Assembly: GCA_016705005.1 (NCBI GenBank)
Contig: JADIZB010000034.1
Location: 1-64,000, forward strand
Length of the DNA: 64,000 nucleotides
Direction: 5' to 3'
Source: Bacteroidales bacterium
GTDB taxonomy: Bacteria > Bacteroidota > Bacteroidia > Bacteroidales > Lentimicrobiaceae
The stretch's first letter is position 1. Each line of letters opens with the position of its first letter. A program made the position numbers and the translations under genes. Shown here one piece after another: positions 8,583 to 17,174 of this stretch. The notes beneath the pieces were generated by a model. The model searched no databases. It had not been told where the DNA came from and saw only the letters and a program-made list of their open reading frames with translations.

Positions 8583-9350
8583 CTAAATGTAATATCCACC
8601 GGAAACTTCAATTCGTTGTGCATTTACCCACTTTGCATCATTGCTGCAGAGAAATGCAACCACACTGCCAATGTCATCAGGCAAGCCAACCCTGCCCAAA
8701 GCAGTACCTCCTGCTATATAATTGTTTATTTCTTTACTGTCTCTTACAAAACCGCCGGCAAAGTCAGTCTCAATAGCACCGGGGGCAACAGTGTTTACTC
8801 TGATTTTTCTATTGCCCAACTCAAGAGCCTGGTATCTGGATAAACTTTCGATGGCAGCTTTCATGACAGCATAAGCTGAGTAGTTGCTATTACTAAAGCG
8901 TGCCAGACCGGAAGATATATTCACAATACTGCCGCCGTCAGACAGGACAGGTAGCATCTTTTGCGTGAGGAAAAATGCTGCTTTAAGGTGAATATTCACC
9001 ATATCATCAAATTGCTCTTCTGATGTGCTTTCGAAAGGAGCATAAAGCCCGGTGCCTGCATTATTAATTAAAGAATGAATCTGATTTGTTCCAAATTCAC
9101 GAGATAACTGTTCTTTTACCTGGCTTATAAAACCATCGTAACCGCTAGCTTTTGCAACATCAAGCTGCAATGCAACGGCTTTTCTACCAATTGTTTGCAC
9201 CTCTTCCACTACCTGAGTTGCAGCTTCTTTGTTGCTGTTGTAAGTGATGATAATATCAAAATCCCTGCCGGCCAGTTTTAATGCCATATCCCTGCCGAGT
9301 CCACGGCTACCGCCAGTTATTAAAGCCACTTTGTTTGAATTGCTTGTCAT
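8583..9350 (-). CDS. Short-chain dehydrogenase/reductase (SDR)
   Basis: This is a 255-aa classical SDR. The Rossmann cofactor motif TGGSRGLG is at residues 12-19, NNAG at about 97-100, and the catalytic Ser and YxxxK appear as IVNISSG and YSAYAVMK. PGAIETDF and a C-terminal EVSGGYYI complete the fold. It should be an NAD(P)H-dependent oxidoreductase of unknown substrate. Start 9350 (MTSNSNKVALITGG) is preferred over the in-frame ATG at 9377, because family members begin just before the first beta strand. It lies 88 nt downstream of an AraC-type regulator on the same strand, which probably controls it. Confidence 0.9.
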   Translation of the reverse strand: MTSNSNKVALITGGSRGLGRDMALKLAGRDFDIIITYNSNKEAATQVVEEVQTIGRKAVALQLDVAKASGYDGFISQVKEQLSREFGTNQIHSLINNAGTGLYAPFESTSEEQFDDMVNIHLKAAFFLTQKMLPVLSDGGSIVNISSGLARFSNSNYSAYAVMKAAIESLSRYQALELGNRKIRVNTVAPGAIETDFAGGFVRDSKEINNYIAGGTALGRVGLPDDIGSVVAFLCSNDAKWVNAQRIEVSGGYYI

Positions 9351-9438
9351 AATATTTGCTTTTAAAATGAGATACAAAGATCAGTACCTGCGCAAATATG
9401 CCGCTTGTAAATAGCAATCCACTTTTTGCAATATTCAA

Positions 9439-10368
9439 TCAATTCCGGTATTTCAAAGGTGAAAGTTTTGTATGCTTTTTGAAAAAATTAGAAAAATGGG
9501 CTACTTCATCAAACCCTAAAGTAAAAGCTATTTCAGAAACATTCCATTGCGTTTGCTTCAGTAATAACTTGGCTTCCTCAGCTATTCTGCCGCTGATGAT
9601 TTCTGAAGTATTTCTGCCTGTCGTCTCTTTCAGTACTTTATTCAGATGATTGATATGTATGCCCAGCACTCTTGCATAATCAACGGGGGTTTTCAGTTGT
9701 ATCACCTGTGCATCGCTTTCGATCGGAAACTGCCTTTCCAGCAATTCAATAAATAATGACGATATCCTGCTCGCTGCATTGGTCGTAATCACAGTACTAT
9801 CCATAGGCTTTAACTTCTGTCCGGTGTGTATCAGTTCCAGAACATAATTTCGTATCAGATCATATTTAAATGCATAGTCAGACGACATTTCCGCATCCAT
9901 TTTTCGGAATATTGCTTCCATTTCAAGATATTGATCGTCGTTTAACTGAAATACAAAATCACTATTGGGCTGATAAATAGGCAATTCATCAATCAGCAGA
10001 CCTGTTTTTGATCTGGACAGAAACTCTTTGGTAAAAACGCAAAAAAAGCCCGACTGTTCCCCGGACCTGGGTGTATAACGGTATGGAATTTTGGGTGTGG
10101 CAAACAATACTCCCTGTTTATCAATGAGTACCGTTTTGCCGGCAAACTCAACAAGATTTTTCCCTTTAATCAGACTGATTTTGTAATACAACCTCCTGTT
10201 ATAAGTCATTTCGGATTTCATTTTACCACTGTAATAAAACTTGACAATATCAAAGACATTAAAATGTCCCAAATCGTTTGAGTTGTTACCTTCCAGAAAG
10301 TAATCAAGCTGGCTCCCGGCATCGCCGAATATTTCCTTATAAAAATCCCTTATACTTACGTTTCCCAT
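9439..10368 (-). CDS. AraC-family transcriptional regulator
   Basis: The protein is 309 aa from ATG 10368. The N-terminal 180 residues form a sensor region. The C-terminal ~100 residues carry two helix-turn-helix motifs typical of AraC/XylS: VDYARVLGIHINHLNKVLKE, then AKLLLKQTQWNVSEIAFTLG with FDEVAHFSNFFKKHTKLSPL. It probably activates the adjacent SDR gene. The upstream ATG at 10410 is rejected because a TACCTTTG promoter element (10391-10398) would lie inside the coding region. The AraC-SDR pair interrupts a run of T9SS paralogues (see 10620-10877). Confidence 0.92.
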   Translation of the reverse strand: MGNVSIRDFYKEIFGDAGSQLDYFLEGNNSNDLGHFNVFDIVKFYYSGKMKSEMTYNRRLYYKISLIKGKNLVEFAGKTVLIDKQGVLFATPKIPYRYTPRSGEQSGFFCVFTKEFLSRSKTGLLIDELPIYQPNSDFVFQLNDDQYLEMEAIFRKMDAEMSSDYAFKYDLIRNYVLELIHTGQKLKPMDSTVITTNAASRISSLFIELLERQFPIESDAQVIQLKTPVDYARVLGIHINHLNKVLKETTGRNTSEIISGRIAEEAKLLLKQTQWNVSEIAFTLGFDEVAHFSNFFKKHTKLSPLKYRN

Positions 10369-10390
10369 ATTTGCAAAATTCAAATAATTA

Positions 10391-10398
10391 CAAAGGTA
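10391..10398 (-). promoter_or_regulatory. Candidate -7 promoter element (TACCTTTG on minus strand)
   Basis: The plus strand reads CAAAGGTA, which is TACCTTTG on the minus strand and fits TAnnTTTG. It lies 23 nt upstream of the preferred AraC-regulator start. A clear -33 TTTG is not seen. Confidence 0.4.
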
Positions 10399-10619
10399 AC
10401 AACAATCCATTACCTGCTACGCATAATTCAGATTCAGGCCGTCAATGAATATTTGAAATTCATTCGGCAAGGAGATAAGTCAGGTCGGTTGTGGCTCCTG
10501 ATAAATTGAAATAAGAGAAGGCACCATCAATTATTGAATACTGTTCCGACAGCAAAAACAGACATCAGAATTTCTCATTCACCATTCTATTATTTTTTGA
10601 ATATCGTGTTAACAATCTC

Positions 10620-10877
10620 ACCAAAGCCGTTTTGGTCATCTATCCCGCTCCTTCCAACAACCGGATCAACAGTCTGTTTGGTAACGAAGTAAAAGTATCT
10701 ATCCTACTGAACATCAACGATGTAACCAGCAGGATGATTTATTCCACGGAATACAACGATATTCGCCAGGGACAGGTTTATTCGGTCAAAACATCAGAAT
10801 TTAATGAAGGGATTTATCTGCTGAATGTAATATCGGCCGACAGCAGGAACACCAGGAAAATCGTGGTAAGGCATTAA
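10620..10877 (+). pseudogene. 3' remnant of a third 599-aa T9SS paralogue
   Basis: The last ~85 codons match the C-terminal sorting domain of the gene at 6503-8302: VIYPAPSNNRINSLFGNEVK versus IYPVPANDRISIQFGDNVK, with the final residues NEGIYLLNVISADSRNTRKIVVRH-type identical. There is no signal peptide, start region or upstream module. Upstream homology fades at about 10620. It is best read as the truncated end of a further tandem copy, left behind when the AraC-SDR segment arrived or by deletion. A T9SS domain without cargo or signal peptide would not be exported. Confidence 0.8.
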
Positions 10878-10896
10878 ACATTGATCGAATACGGGG

Positions 10897-10950
10897 CGGG
10901 TGAATCCGGTATTATTCTTCAGGAAAGAGTAGTATTGGATTCACCCGTTT
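10897..10950 (+). terminator. Long stem-loop terminator after the T9SS remnant
   Basis: A perfect 11-bp stem (CGGGTGAATCC / GGATTCACCCG) encloses a 29-nt loop that can fold further (ATTATTCTT / AAGAGTAGT with G-U pairs). TTTAT follows. It is not homologous to the terminators of copies 1 and 2. Confidence 0.65.
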
Positions 10951-11729
10951 ATCATAACAGCAATTTACCTGCAAATTTCCGACACTGCAGTTTCCTTGTC
11001 CGAAGCATCCATGCGCAGCAACCCGGACAGACAGACCTGAAATACAGGTCAATGTGATGAATACACTGTTTACCAATGACTTCTTAAACGTGTGATCATT
11101 TTTGTCAGATTGTTTTTTCCATCAAACATTTTTTCTAAGTGTTTCTTTGTGTCCTTAGTGGCTTAGTGGTAATCTTATTACACAGCCTTTTTTTCACCAC
11201 TCAGGCACTGAGAGCACTGAGGTTCACTAAGAATATTTTCTTTCAATCCTATTCTATGTGTTTCTATGTGCCCTATGTGCCTATGTGGTTAATCTTTAAC
11301 ACAGCCCGTTTTTTACCACTCAGGCACTGAGAGCACTCAGATGCACTAAGATTTTTCTTAAAAACCATTTTTTCTTAGTGTTCCTTAGTGTCCTTAGTGA
11401 CTTAGTGGTTAATCTTTAACACAGCCCGTTTTTTACCACTCAGGCACTGAGAGCACTGAGGTTCACTAAGATTATTTATTTTCTAAGTGTTTCTATGTGC
11501 CCTATGTGCCTATGTGGTTAATCTTTAACACAGCCCGTTTTTTACCACTCAGGCACTGAGAGCACTGAGGTTCACTAAGATTATTTATTTTCTAAGTGTT
11601 TCTATGTGCCCTATGTGCCTATGTGGTTAATCTTTTACCCAGCCCGTTTTTTTACCACTCAGGCACTGAGAGCACCAAGGTTCACTAAGATTTTTCATTC
11701 CCATACATCCGATTCTGGTCTGGAATCCT
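10951..11729. repeat. Repeat array C: palindromic CACTNAG units in tandem
   Basis: From about 11125 to 11700 there are at least five units. Each has a left arm CCACTCAGGCACTGAGAGCA with CTGAGGTTCACTAAGA, an AT-rich loop, a right arm ending CTTAGTGG or CTATGTGG, and a linker containing ACAGCCCGTTTTTTA. The linker adenine recurs at 11303, 11423, 11532 and 11641 (spacings 120, 109 and 109). Two successive 109-bp units are nearly identical. No open frame here is credible as a gene. Confidence 0.85.
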
Positions 11730-12422
11730 TTAATCTTTAACGCACCGGATGGAAAATCCATGCTCTTTAATGCTCTGACCCTTATAAACACCTGCTCCGT
11801 TGTGGGTCATCAGAATATAAGTAGCCTGAGCAGCATCGAATCCAGTGTTGGTCCACCAGGTGCCAAAGTTTTCCAGACCATCAAAAAGTCCACCCGTGAG
11901 GCAGCAACCACCGGGAAGGGCGGTAAATCCAAGTTCGTCGGTTATTTCATCGTTGATAACGCCCCAGTGGTCCGTACCGCTTTCCTTCAGTTTGTTACCT
12001 GCCATGTCAGCCCCACCTGCATATTCGGCCAGTTGCATCCATTCAGCTTCAGTAGGCAGATGCCAGCCCGTCGGACAGGCAATTCTGGCTGCTGCCCAGT
12101 TGTACAAAACGCCGTATGTTTCGAAATAGGGTGAAGCTTTGGCTTCGGCAACACTGTTGCCTTCATAGACCAGAACATAATACAGCGGAACCGTTTGTGA
12201 ACCGGAATCGGGACCAACCACCTCCGGAAGGTACCGCAGGTTTTCAGCCATCCAGACCTGATCGCCGATTTTCACGGTTTTATAGGTTTCACCATCCCTG
12301 GGATCGGTATAGCTTTCATAATCAATGTTGTTTTCGCCCTCGTCATCTTTACCGCAACCGATGGTAACAGTTATCAATGCCAACATGATCAAAGGAATCA
12401 TCGCCAGTTTGTGCTTCTTCAT
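11730..12422 (-). CDS. FISUMP-domain lipoprotein
   Basis: This 230-aa lipoprotein has a lipobox at Cys23 (TVTIGC). A short GKDDEGENN linker leads into one FISUMP domain: TYKTVKIGDQVWMAENLRYL, YGVLYNWAAAR, CPTGWHLPTEAEWMQLAEYA, GFTALPGGCCL, GTWWTNT and SIRCVKD. The LPEVVGPDSGSQT insert is shared with the paralogue at 14900-15601, so these two form the closest pair. It is flanked by repeat array C downstream and the beta-helix gene upstream. Function is unknown and surface exposure is likely. Confidence 0.9.
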   Translation of the reverse strand: MKKHKLAMIPLIMLALITVTIGCGKDDEGENNIDYESYTDPRDGETYKTVKIGDQVWMAENLRYLPEVVGPDSGSQTVPLYYVLVYEGNSVAEAKASPYFETYGVLYNWAAARIACPTGWHLPTEAEWMQLAEYAGGADMAGNKLKESGTDHWGVINDEITDELGFTALPGGCCLTGGLFDGLENFGTWWTNTGFDAAQATYILMTHNGAGVYKGQSIKEHGFSIRCVKD

Positions 12423-12465
12423 TTTAGTAAGTTTGTTTGTTATTAATAATCTATTTACTTGACAT

Positions 12466-14244
12466 TCATTGCTTTAAAAATTTCTTTATCAAAAGAGCGT
12501 CCCCATAGCTGATCCGGACGAGATAGATCCCCGGTGGCAGATGGCTTATATCGATTTCTGAAGTTTCTCCGGTTGAAAATTCCACCCGATAAGCCAGCAA
12601 CCCCTGTGAATTGAAAAAGCTGACCTGTACCATCTGACTACCGGAACCACGAAATTCAAAGTTCAATACACTGCTTGCAGGATTGGGAAATAAGACCAGG
12701 TTATCAACCGATTCCTGAGTAATAACCCCAAGATACCCTACAGGGCTGAAATCAACGGTAACCAGCCCGGTAGAATCGGAACCATCACGGATATCATACT
12801 GCATGATCTCCATCGGGTCGGAATGATCCCATACATTGAAGCGGGCATAAAGCACCGGATGCTGTGTACTGATGACCTCTGTATACAGGTCATAATTACC
12901 GTTGCCGGTAATTACATTCAGACCCGGACAGGTGTCCTGCCCACCACCGAGATCAATGGGCATCCGGAGTAAACGAATGCCGGAACCGGCATTGTTCTGA
13001 ATGGTATTGTTGAATAGGGGGCCTCTTAAACCGTCGAGTATCATGCCGTCGCCATAACAGTTTTTGATTGAATTATGATGTACCACTTCAGCACCCATGC
13101 TGTAAAAACCGGTATAAGCCCTGTCAATTTCATTACTGGCAAACTTTATTGTACCGGCCTTACTGAAATATCCGTGCTGCCCCCCGCTGATTTTGTTACC
13201 GGTCACCTCTCCCCATCCGGAATAATTGAAAATGCCTATGGTACCTTCAACAGGATCGGGATCGGGTATCTGAACTTCATCGAGTGCAATGGTATTGTTG
13301 ATGATATGAAGGGGCGCTCCTGCACTGGAACGGATTCCCGAAACATGACCGGTGCAGGTGATGGTATTGTTACGGATGGTCGCCGAACGCGACTTTACCA
13401 TGATACCGGCTTTATCTTCTTCATCGGTAAAAGCCGGTGAGTTTTCATCAGCTGTTATGGTATTGTTTTCGATAAACTCGTCTTCGATGCCGTACTGATT
13501 GCCTCCGCTTCTGTCATCTATCGTTCCGTTGTATATCCTGTTGTTCGAAATGGTGGTATGGTTGGATGCCGATTTGTCAAAAATTCCGTAGCTGACCTCG
13601 TTGTCATCAATCAGGTATGTGTATCCACCTCCTGACTTCAGGTAAACATACCCGCAGGAGTTATTCAATACGCTGATTTCAGAAACCCCCGCACCCTGCT
13701 TGAATTCAATGACACCCTCAGTTCCAAGATTATTGTTCTCGATAAGGAAACCATGGTTGGGCCCCGGGGTGGTATCATTTACAGGGATTCCTGCTCCAAA
13801 GCCCGGACTAATCAGCGTTGTGGCACAGTTCCGGATAATATTCCTGTCGTTGAAAGGCCCGGCATGTGTTGGCCTGACGAAATGAAATTCATCGAATTTC
13901 AGGTTCTCGAGCCCGACCGACAGATTACTTGCCTCCTGATCGACGATAATCCCCGAAATAATTGTGTTATCGCGGCTTTCGCCCAGAAGACTTACACCCG
14001 CCTTTAACAGCAGGGTGTGATCGTTGCCCGACCATGAGTCATCGGGAATGTAGGTGCCGTTTTTTATACTGACAACGGCACCCGGAACTGCAGCGTTTAT
14101 TCCCTCCTTTATGGTATTAAAGGGATGCTGCGCACTGCCGTCTTCAATGCCTGTACCATTGGCCGCATCAACAAAAATCACCTGCGCCTGTGTATCCGGC
14201 ATAAAGCAAATCACAAAAGTCAGAAGAAGGAGTACTTTTTTCAT
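12466..14244 (-). CDS. Secreted right-handed beta-helix (pectate-lyase-like fold) protein with T9SS domain
   Basis: The protein is 592 aa from ATG 14244, giving a clean signal peptide (MKKVLLLLTFVICFMPDTQAQ). An in-frame ATG at 14292 adds 16 residues and is less likely. DAANGTGIEDGSAQHPFNTI and the next residues form a DUF1565-type start. Many NxI/NN-rich coils follow (ISNNRIYNG, IENNTITAD, IRNNTITCT, IINNTIALD, HHNSIKNC, FNNTIQNNAGSGIRL), typical of parallel beta-helices. The T9SS sorting domain is at the C-terminus (LVLFPNPASSVLNFEF ... PGIYLVRISYG ... KKFLKQ). Such folds bind or cleave polysaccharide, but no lyase or hydrolase active site can be assigned. Confidence 0.85.
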   Translation of the reverse strand: MKKVLLLLTFVICFMPDTQAQVIFVDAANGTGIEDGSAQHPFNTIKEGINAAVPGAVVSIKNGTYIPDDSWSGNDHTLLLKAGVSLLGESRDNTIISGIIVDQEASNLSVGLENLKFDEFHFVRPTHAGPFNDRNIIRNCATTLISPGFGAGIPVNDTTPGPNHGFLIENNNLGTEGVIEFKQGAGVSEISVLNNSCGYVYLKSGGGYTYLIDDNEVSYGIFDKSASNHTTISNNRIYNGTIDDRSGGNQYGIEDEFIENNTITADENSPAFTDEEDKAGIMVKSRSATIRNNTITCTGHVSGIRSSAGAPLHIINNTIALDEVQIPDPDPVEGTIGIFNYSGWGEVTGNKISGGQHGYFSKAGTIKFASNEIDRAYTGFYSMGAEVVHHNSIKNCYGDGMILDGLRGPLFNNTIQNNAGSGIRLLRMPIDLGGGQDTCPGLNVITGNGNYDLYTEVISTQHPVLYARFNVWDHSDPMEIMQYDIRDGSDSTGLVTVDFSPVGYLGVITQESVDNLVLFPNPASSVLNFEFRGSGSQMVQVSFFNSQGLLAYRVEFSTGETSEIDISHLPPGIYLVRISYGDALLIKKFLKQ

Positions 14245-14899
14245 CGTTGCCATTTTTTTAAAGCGTTCGATCGGTTTCATTGATTTTCCCATTTTAACAT
14301 TTTCCCAGGTGTTTATTAGTGTCCGTAGTGACTTAGTGGTTTTTCTTAAACGAAGTCCGTAATTTTCACCACTAAGGCACTGAGAGCACTAAGTTTCACT
14401 AAGATTTTCTCCTTTAATACTTTTCTATGTGCTCTATGTGCCTATGTGGTTATTCTTTTACCCAGCCCGTTTTTTTTCACCACTAAGGCACTAAGAGCAC
14501 TGAGGTTCACTAAGATTTTTCCTTTAATACTTTTCTATGTGCTCTATGTGTCCCTATGTGGTTGATTTTTTACGCAGCCCGTTTTCTCACCACTTAGCGA
14601 CTAAGAGCACTGAGGTTCACTAAGATATTTCCTTTAACCATTTTACTTAGTGTTTCTCAGTGTTCTTAGTGACTTAGTGGTTTTTCTTATACCCAGCCCG
14701 TTTTCTTTCACCACTAAGACACTGAGAGCACTAAGGTTCACTAAGAGTTTTACAATTAATCAATTCTTCTTAGTGTTTCTAAGTGTTCTTAGTGACTTAG
14801 TGGTAATTCTTAAACCCAGCCCGCTTTTTTCCACCACTCAGGCACAAAGAGCACCATGGGATTTTTCATTCATGTGTTCCCTAATTGGTTCACAACAGA
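14245..14899. repeat. Repeat array D: palindromic CACTNAG units
   Basis: From about 14310 to 14865 there are four to five units of the array C family. The linker core AGCCCG occurs near 14464, 14576, 14695 and 14818. Left arms read CACCACTAAGGCACTGAGAG and onward. Right arms alternate between the complementary type (CTTAGTGTTTCTCAGTG) and the CTATGTGCTCTATGTG type. No gene is seen. Confidence 0.85.
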
Positions 14900-15601
14900 T
14901 CAATCCTTTATACAAAAGACAGAAAAACCATACTCCTTATAGCAGGCGTCCCTGGAGACACCATTGCTTTTGTAATACATTCCCCGGCCCCAGGCGGTAT
15001 TGCTGCTGAACTCAGTAGCACTCCACCAGTAACCGTTGTAGCCGGTGTAGAGGAATGTTCCATCGTCGTTGCGGCGGCCACCCGGAAGGGCTGTGTAGCC
15101 GGTTTCATTGGTAGCCCCTGTGTTTGGATCAAACCAATGTGAGGTTCCGGTTTCTTTTAATTTTCCACCGGCTACGTCCTGTCCTCCCAAATGATCCATC
15201 AATTGACTCCATTCAGCATCGTTTGGCAAACGCCAGCCTGCGGGACATGCACTCATAGCCGCTGACCAGTTGTATAAGACCCCGTATGTTGTGTAATTGT
15301 CTGTTGCTTTGGCTTCTGCCACAATGGTTCCATCGTAACCAAATACATAATAACAAGGCGTTGTCTGTGAACCTGTTGCCGGACCCATAACTTCAGGCAA
15401 ATATTTCAGATTTTCTGCCATCCATGTCTGGTTATCAATGGTAAGGGTTTTGTATACCTTACCATCGCGGGGATCGGTAAAGGCACCGGCAGTAATTTTG
15501 GTATTGTCTTCATCTTTTTTACAACTGTTGCTTAAGGTCAGCAGAATGGCAATGCCTGTAAAAGCAAATAATAAATTCAGGAGGTTTGTTCTGGTCTTCA
15601 T
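14900..15601 (-). CDS. FISUMP-domain lipoprotein
   Basis: The protein is 233 aa from ATG 15601. The upstream in-frame ATG at 15703 would put 34 extra residues before the signal peptide and is rejected. The lipobox Cys27 lies in TLSNSC. The FISUMP domain shows VYKTLTIDNQTWMAENLKYL, LPEVMGPATGSQTTP, YGVLYNWSAAMSACPAGWRL, GYTALPGGRRND, GYWWSATE and FSVFCIKD. It is probably surface-exposed and of unknown role. It sits next to repeat array D and upstream of a T9SS propeller gene on the same strand. Confidence 0.9.
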   Translation of the reverse strand: MKTRTNLLNLLFAFTGIAILLTLSNSCKKDEDNTKITAGAFTDPRDGKVYKTLTIDNQTWMAENLKYLPEVMGPATGSQTTPCYYVFGYDGTIVAEAKATDNYTTYGVLYNWSAAMSACPAGWRLPNDAEWSQLMDHLGGQDVAGGKLKETGTSHWFDPNTGATNETGYTALPGGRRNDDGTFLYTGYNGYWWSATEFSSNTAWGRGMYYKSNGVSRDACYKEYGFSVFCIKD

Positions 15602-15808
15602 TGATGTTAGTATTAGGTTATTGGTCTGTTTCAATTTTTCGTCAGCCATGGAAAGGTTCCGGTATGGCACTTCTTCTTCGTCAAATGGGAGCAAAGCGTG
15701 CAAATCGCAGATACATCTTACTAAAAACCACTGTTCTTATCCGGCCGGAACAAAGGGTAATCTTTCTTATTCATCTCAGTTGAGATCGGTTTTATGGTTT
15801 ACGGATAA

Positions 15809-17059
15809 TTAGTTCAGAACGATTTTCTTTGTTATCAATTGATGATTTATCAGGCACTTCAGAAAGTATATACCCGATGGCTGATCCGACAGGTCAAGTC
15901 TGATATTTGCGTTTGCCCGATTCATGTTTTGATCTGATTTAACATGAACAACCTGTCCGGCTGCGTTAACTAACTGGCAGTAAAAATCATTGTGTCCCTG
16001 ATCATTCCAGCTGATTGTTGCGTAGTCCGTTACGGGATTTGGTGATACAGTAACATCGGTTCCGTTATCCCCTGGATTGTCCGGATCAGGCACACCAAGC
16101 ACCCCACCCTGCCTGAATTCCGCCAGTCCCTGATCGGTGGCAATCCACTTGTTGCCCGAGGCATCGATTTCAATGTCCTTGACATATTGTCCAGGCAGGC
16201 CGGAATTGGATGGGTTAAATACTGTCCATGTCGTACCTTCCAGCAGCGCAACACCTGCCCCCGTAGCAAACCAGCGTTTCGATCCCTCCATTTTGGTATT
16301 GAAAACAAAGTCGGACGGAATGCCTGAATTTGTGGTGGTATAAATGGTCCAGTCTGTCCCGTCGAATTTTGCCAGTCCGTTGCCGCTTGTCCCGATCCAG
16401 AAAAAGCTGCCATCGTAAAAAAGGGAAATACAATAATCATCCGGAATGGGAGAATTTGATTTATCGAAGATGGTCCAGGAGATTCCATCAAATTTCGCCA
16501 GGCCACCACCCCAGGTAGCCAGCCATTTGTTCCCGCTGCCATCAATGGCGATGGCCCTGATCTCTTCGGCAGGAATCTGCGAATTCGAGGTATTCCAGGT
16601 GGTCCACACTGAACCGTCAAAGCTTGCCAGTCCATGCATGGTCGCAACCCACTTCAGGGTTCCTTCAAACTGCACATCATAAACCTTGTCATCAGGTATG
16701 TCGGAATGGGTCTCATCCCAGAAATACCATTGGCTCCCGTCGAATTCCGACAATCCCCCGCTGCGGGTACCAATCCACTTGTTATTTTGAACATCGGTGG
16801 AAATACAAAGGATGTAATCATCAAAAACATAGGAATTGGCTGCGTTGTGGTGATTCCAGACTGTGCCATCAAAGGTGAAAACGGCATCATTCACGGTGCC
16901 GATCCACTTCACACCAGTGTTGTCGATGGAAAGCGACCGCACATCATTGTCGCCAAGCCCGGAATTGGTTGAATTGAAAACCACCCATTCAGGGTTCTGG
17001 CCTGAAAGCCATATTGGCAGGAACAATGCTGGCAATATCAAACATTTCCTTGTGTCCAT
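15809..17059 (-). CDS. Secreted propeller protein (two-component-regulator-propeller repeats) with T9SS domain
   Basis: The protein is 416 aa from ATG 17059 (MDTRKCLILPALFLPIWLSG signal). Earlier in-frame ATGs push the signal inward. About seven repeats of ~43 residues follow the pattern NKWIGT..GGLAKFDG..WT.FN.SNS.IP.D.V, for example KWIGTRSGGLSEFDGSQW, KWLATWGGGLAKFDGISW and FWIGTSGNGLAKFDGTDW. This matches the Reg_prop family that forms beta-propellers. The C-terminus is a T9SS domain (VTVSPNPVTDYATISW ... SGIYFLKCLINH ... KKIVLN). The usual histidine kinase part is absent, so this is a secreted stand-alone propeller, perhaps for ligand or glycan binding. Confidence 0.88.
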   Translation of the reverse strand: MDTRKCLILPALFLPIWLSGQNPEWVVFNSTNSGLGDNDVRSLSIDNTGVKWIGTVNDAVFTFDGTVWNHHNAANSYVFDDYILCISTDVQNNKWIGTRSGGLSEFDGSQWYFWDETHSDIPDDKVYDVQFEGTLKWVATMHGLASFDGSVWTTWNTSNSQIPAEEIRAIAIDGSGNKWLATWGGGLAKFDGISWTIFDKSNSPIPDDYCISLFYDGSFFWIGTSGNGLAKFDGTDWTIYTTTNSGIPSDFVFNTKMEGSKRWFATGAGVALLEGTTWTVFNPSNSGLPGQYVKDIEIDASGNKWIATDQGLAEFRQGGVLGVPDPDNPGDNGTDVTVSPNPVTDYATISWNDQGHNDFYCQLVNAAGQVVHVKSDQNMNRANANIRLDLSDQPSGIYFLKCLINHQLITKKIVLN

Positions 17060-17174
17060 AATGCTGCGTATTGAGGTTACTTTTAATTTTAGTTTCATAA
17101 AAAAATGGTTCTTTTCAACCCGAATCAGGCCGGTTCCATTCAACATCAGAGATCTTCTGATCCAACCTTAATAT

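Noticed and set aside
11125..14865. Possible CRISPR arrays
   Set aside because: The repeated units are long palindromes with similar, not unique, intervening sequence. Spacing is 109-120 bp and no cas genes are nearby.
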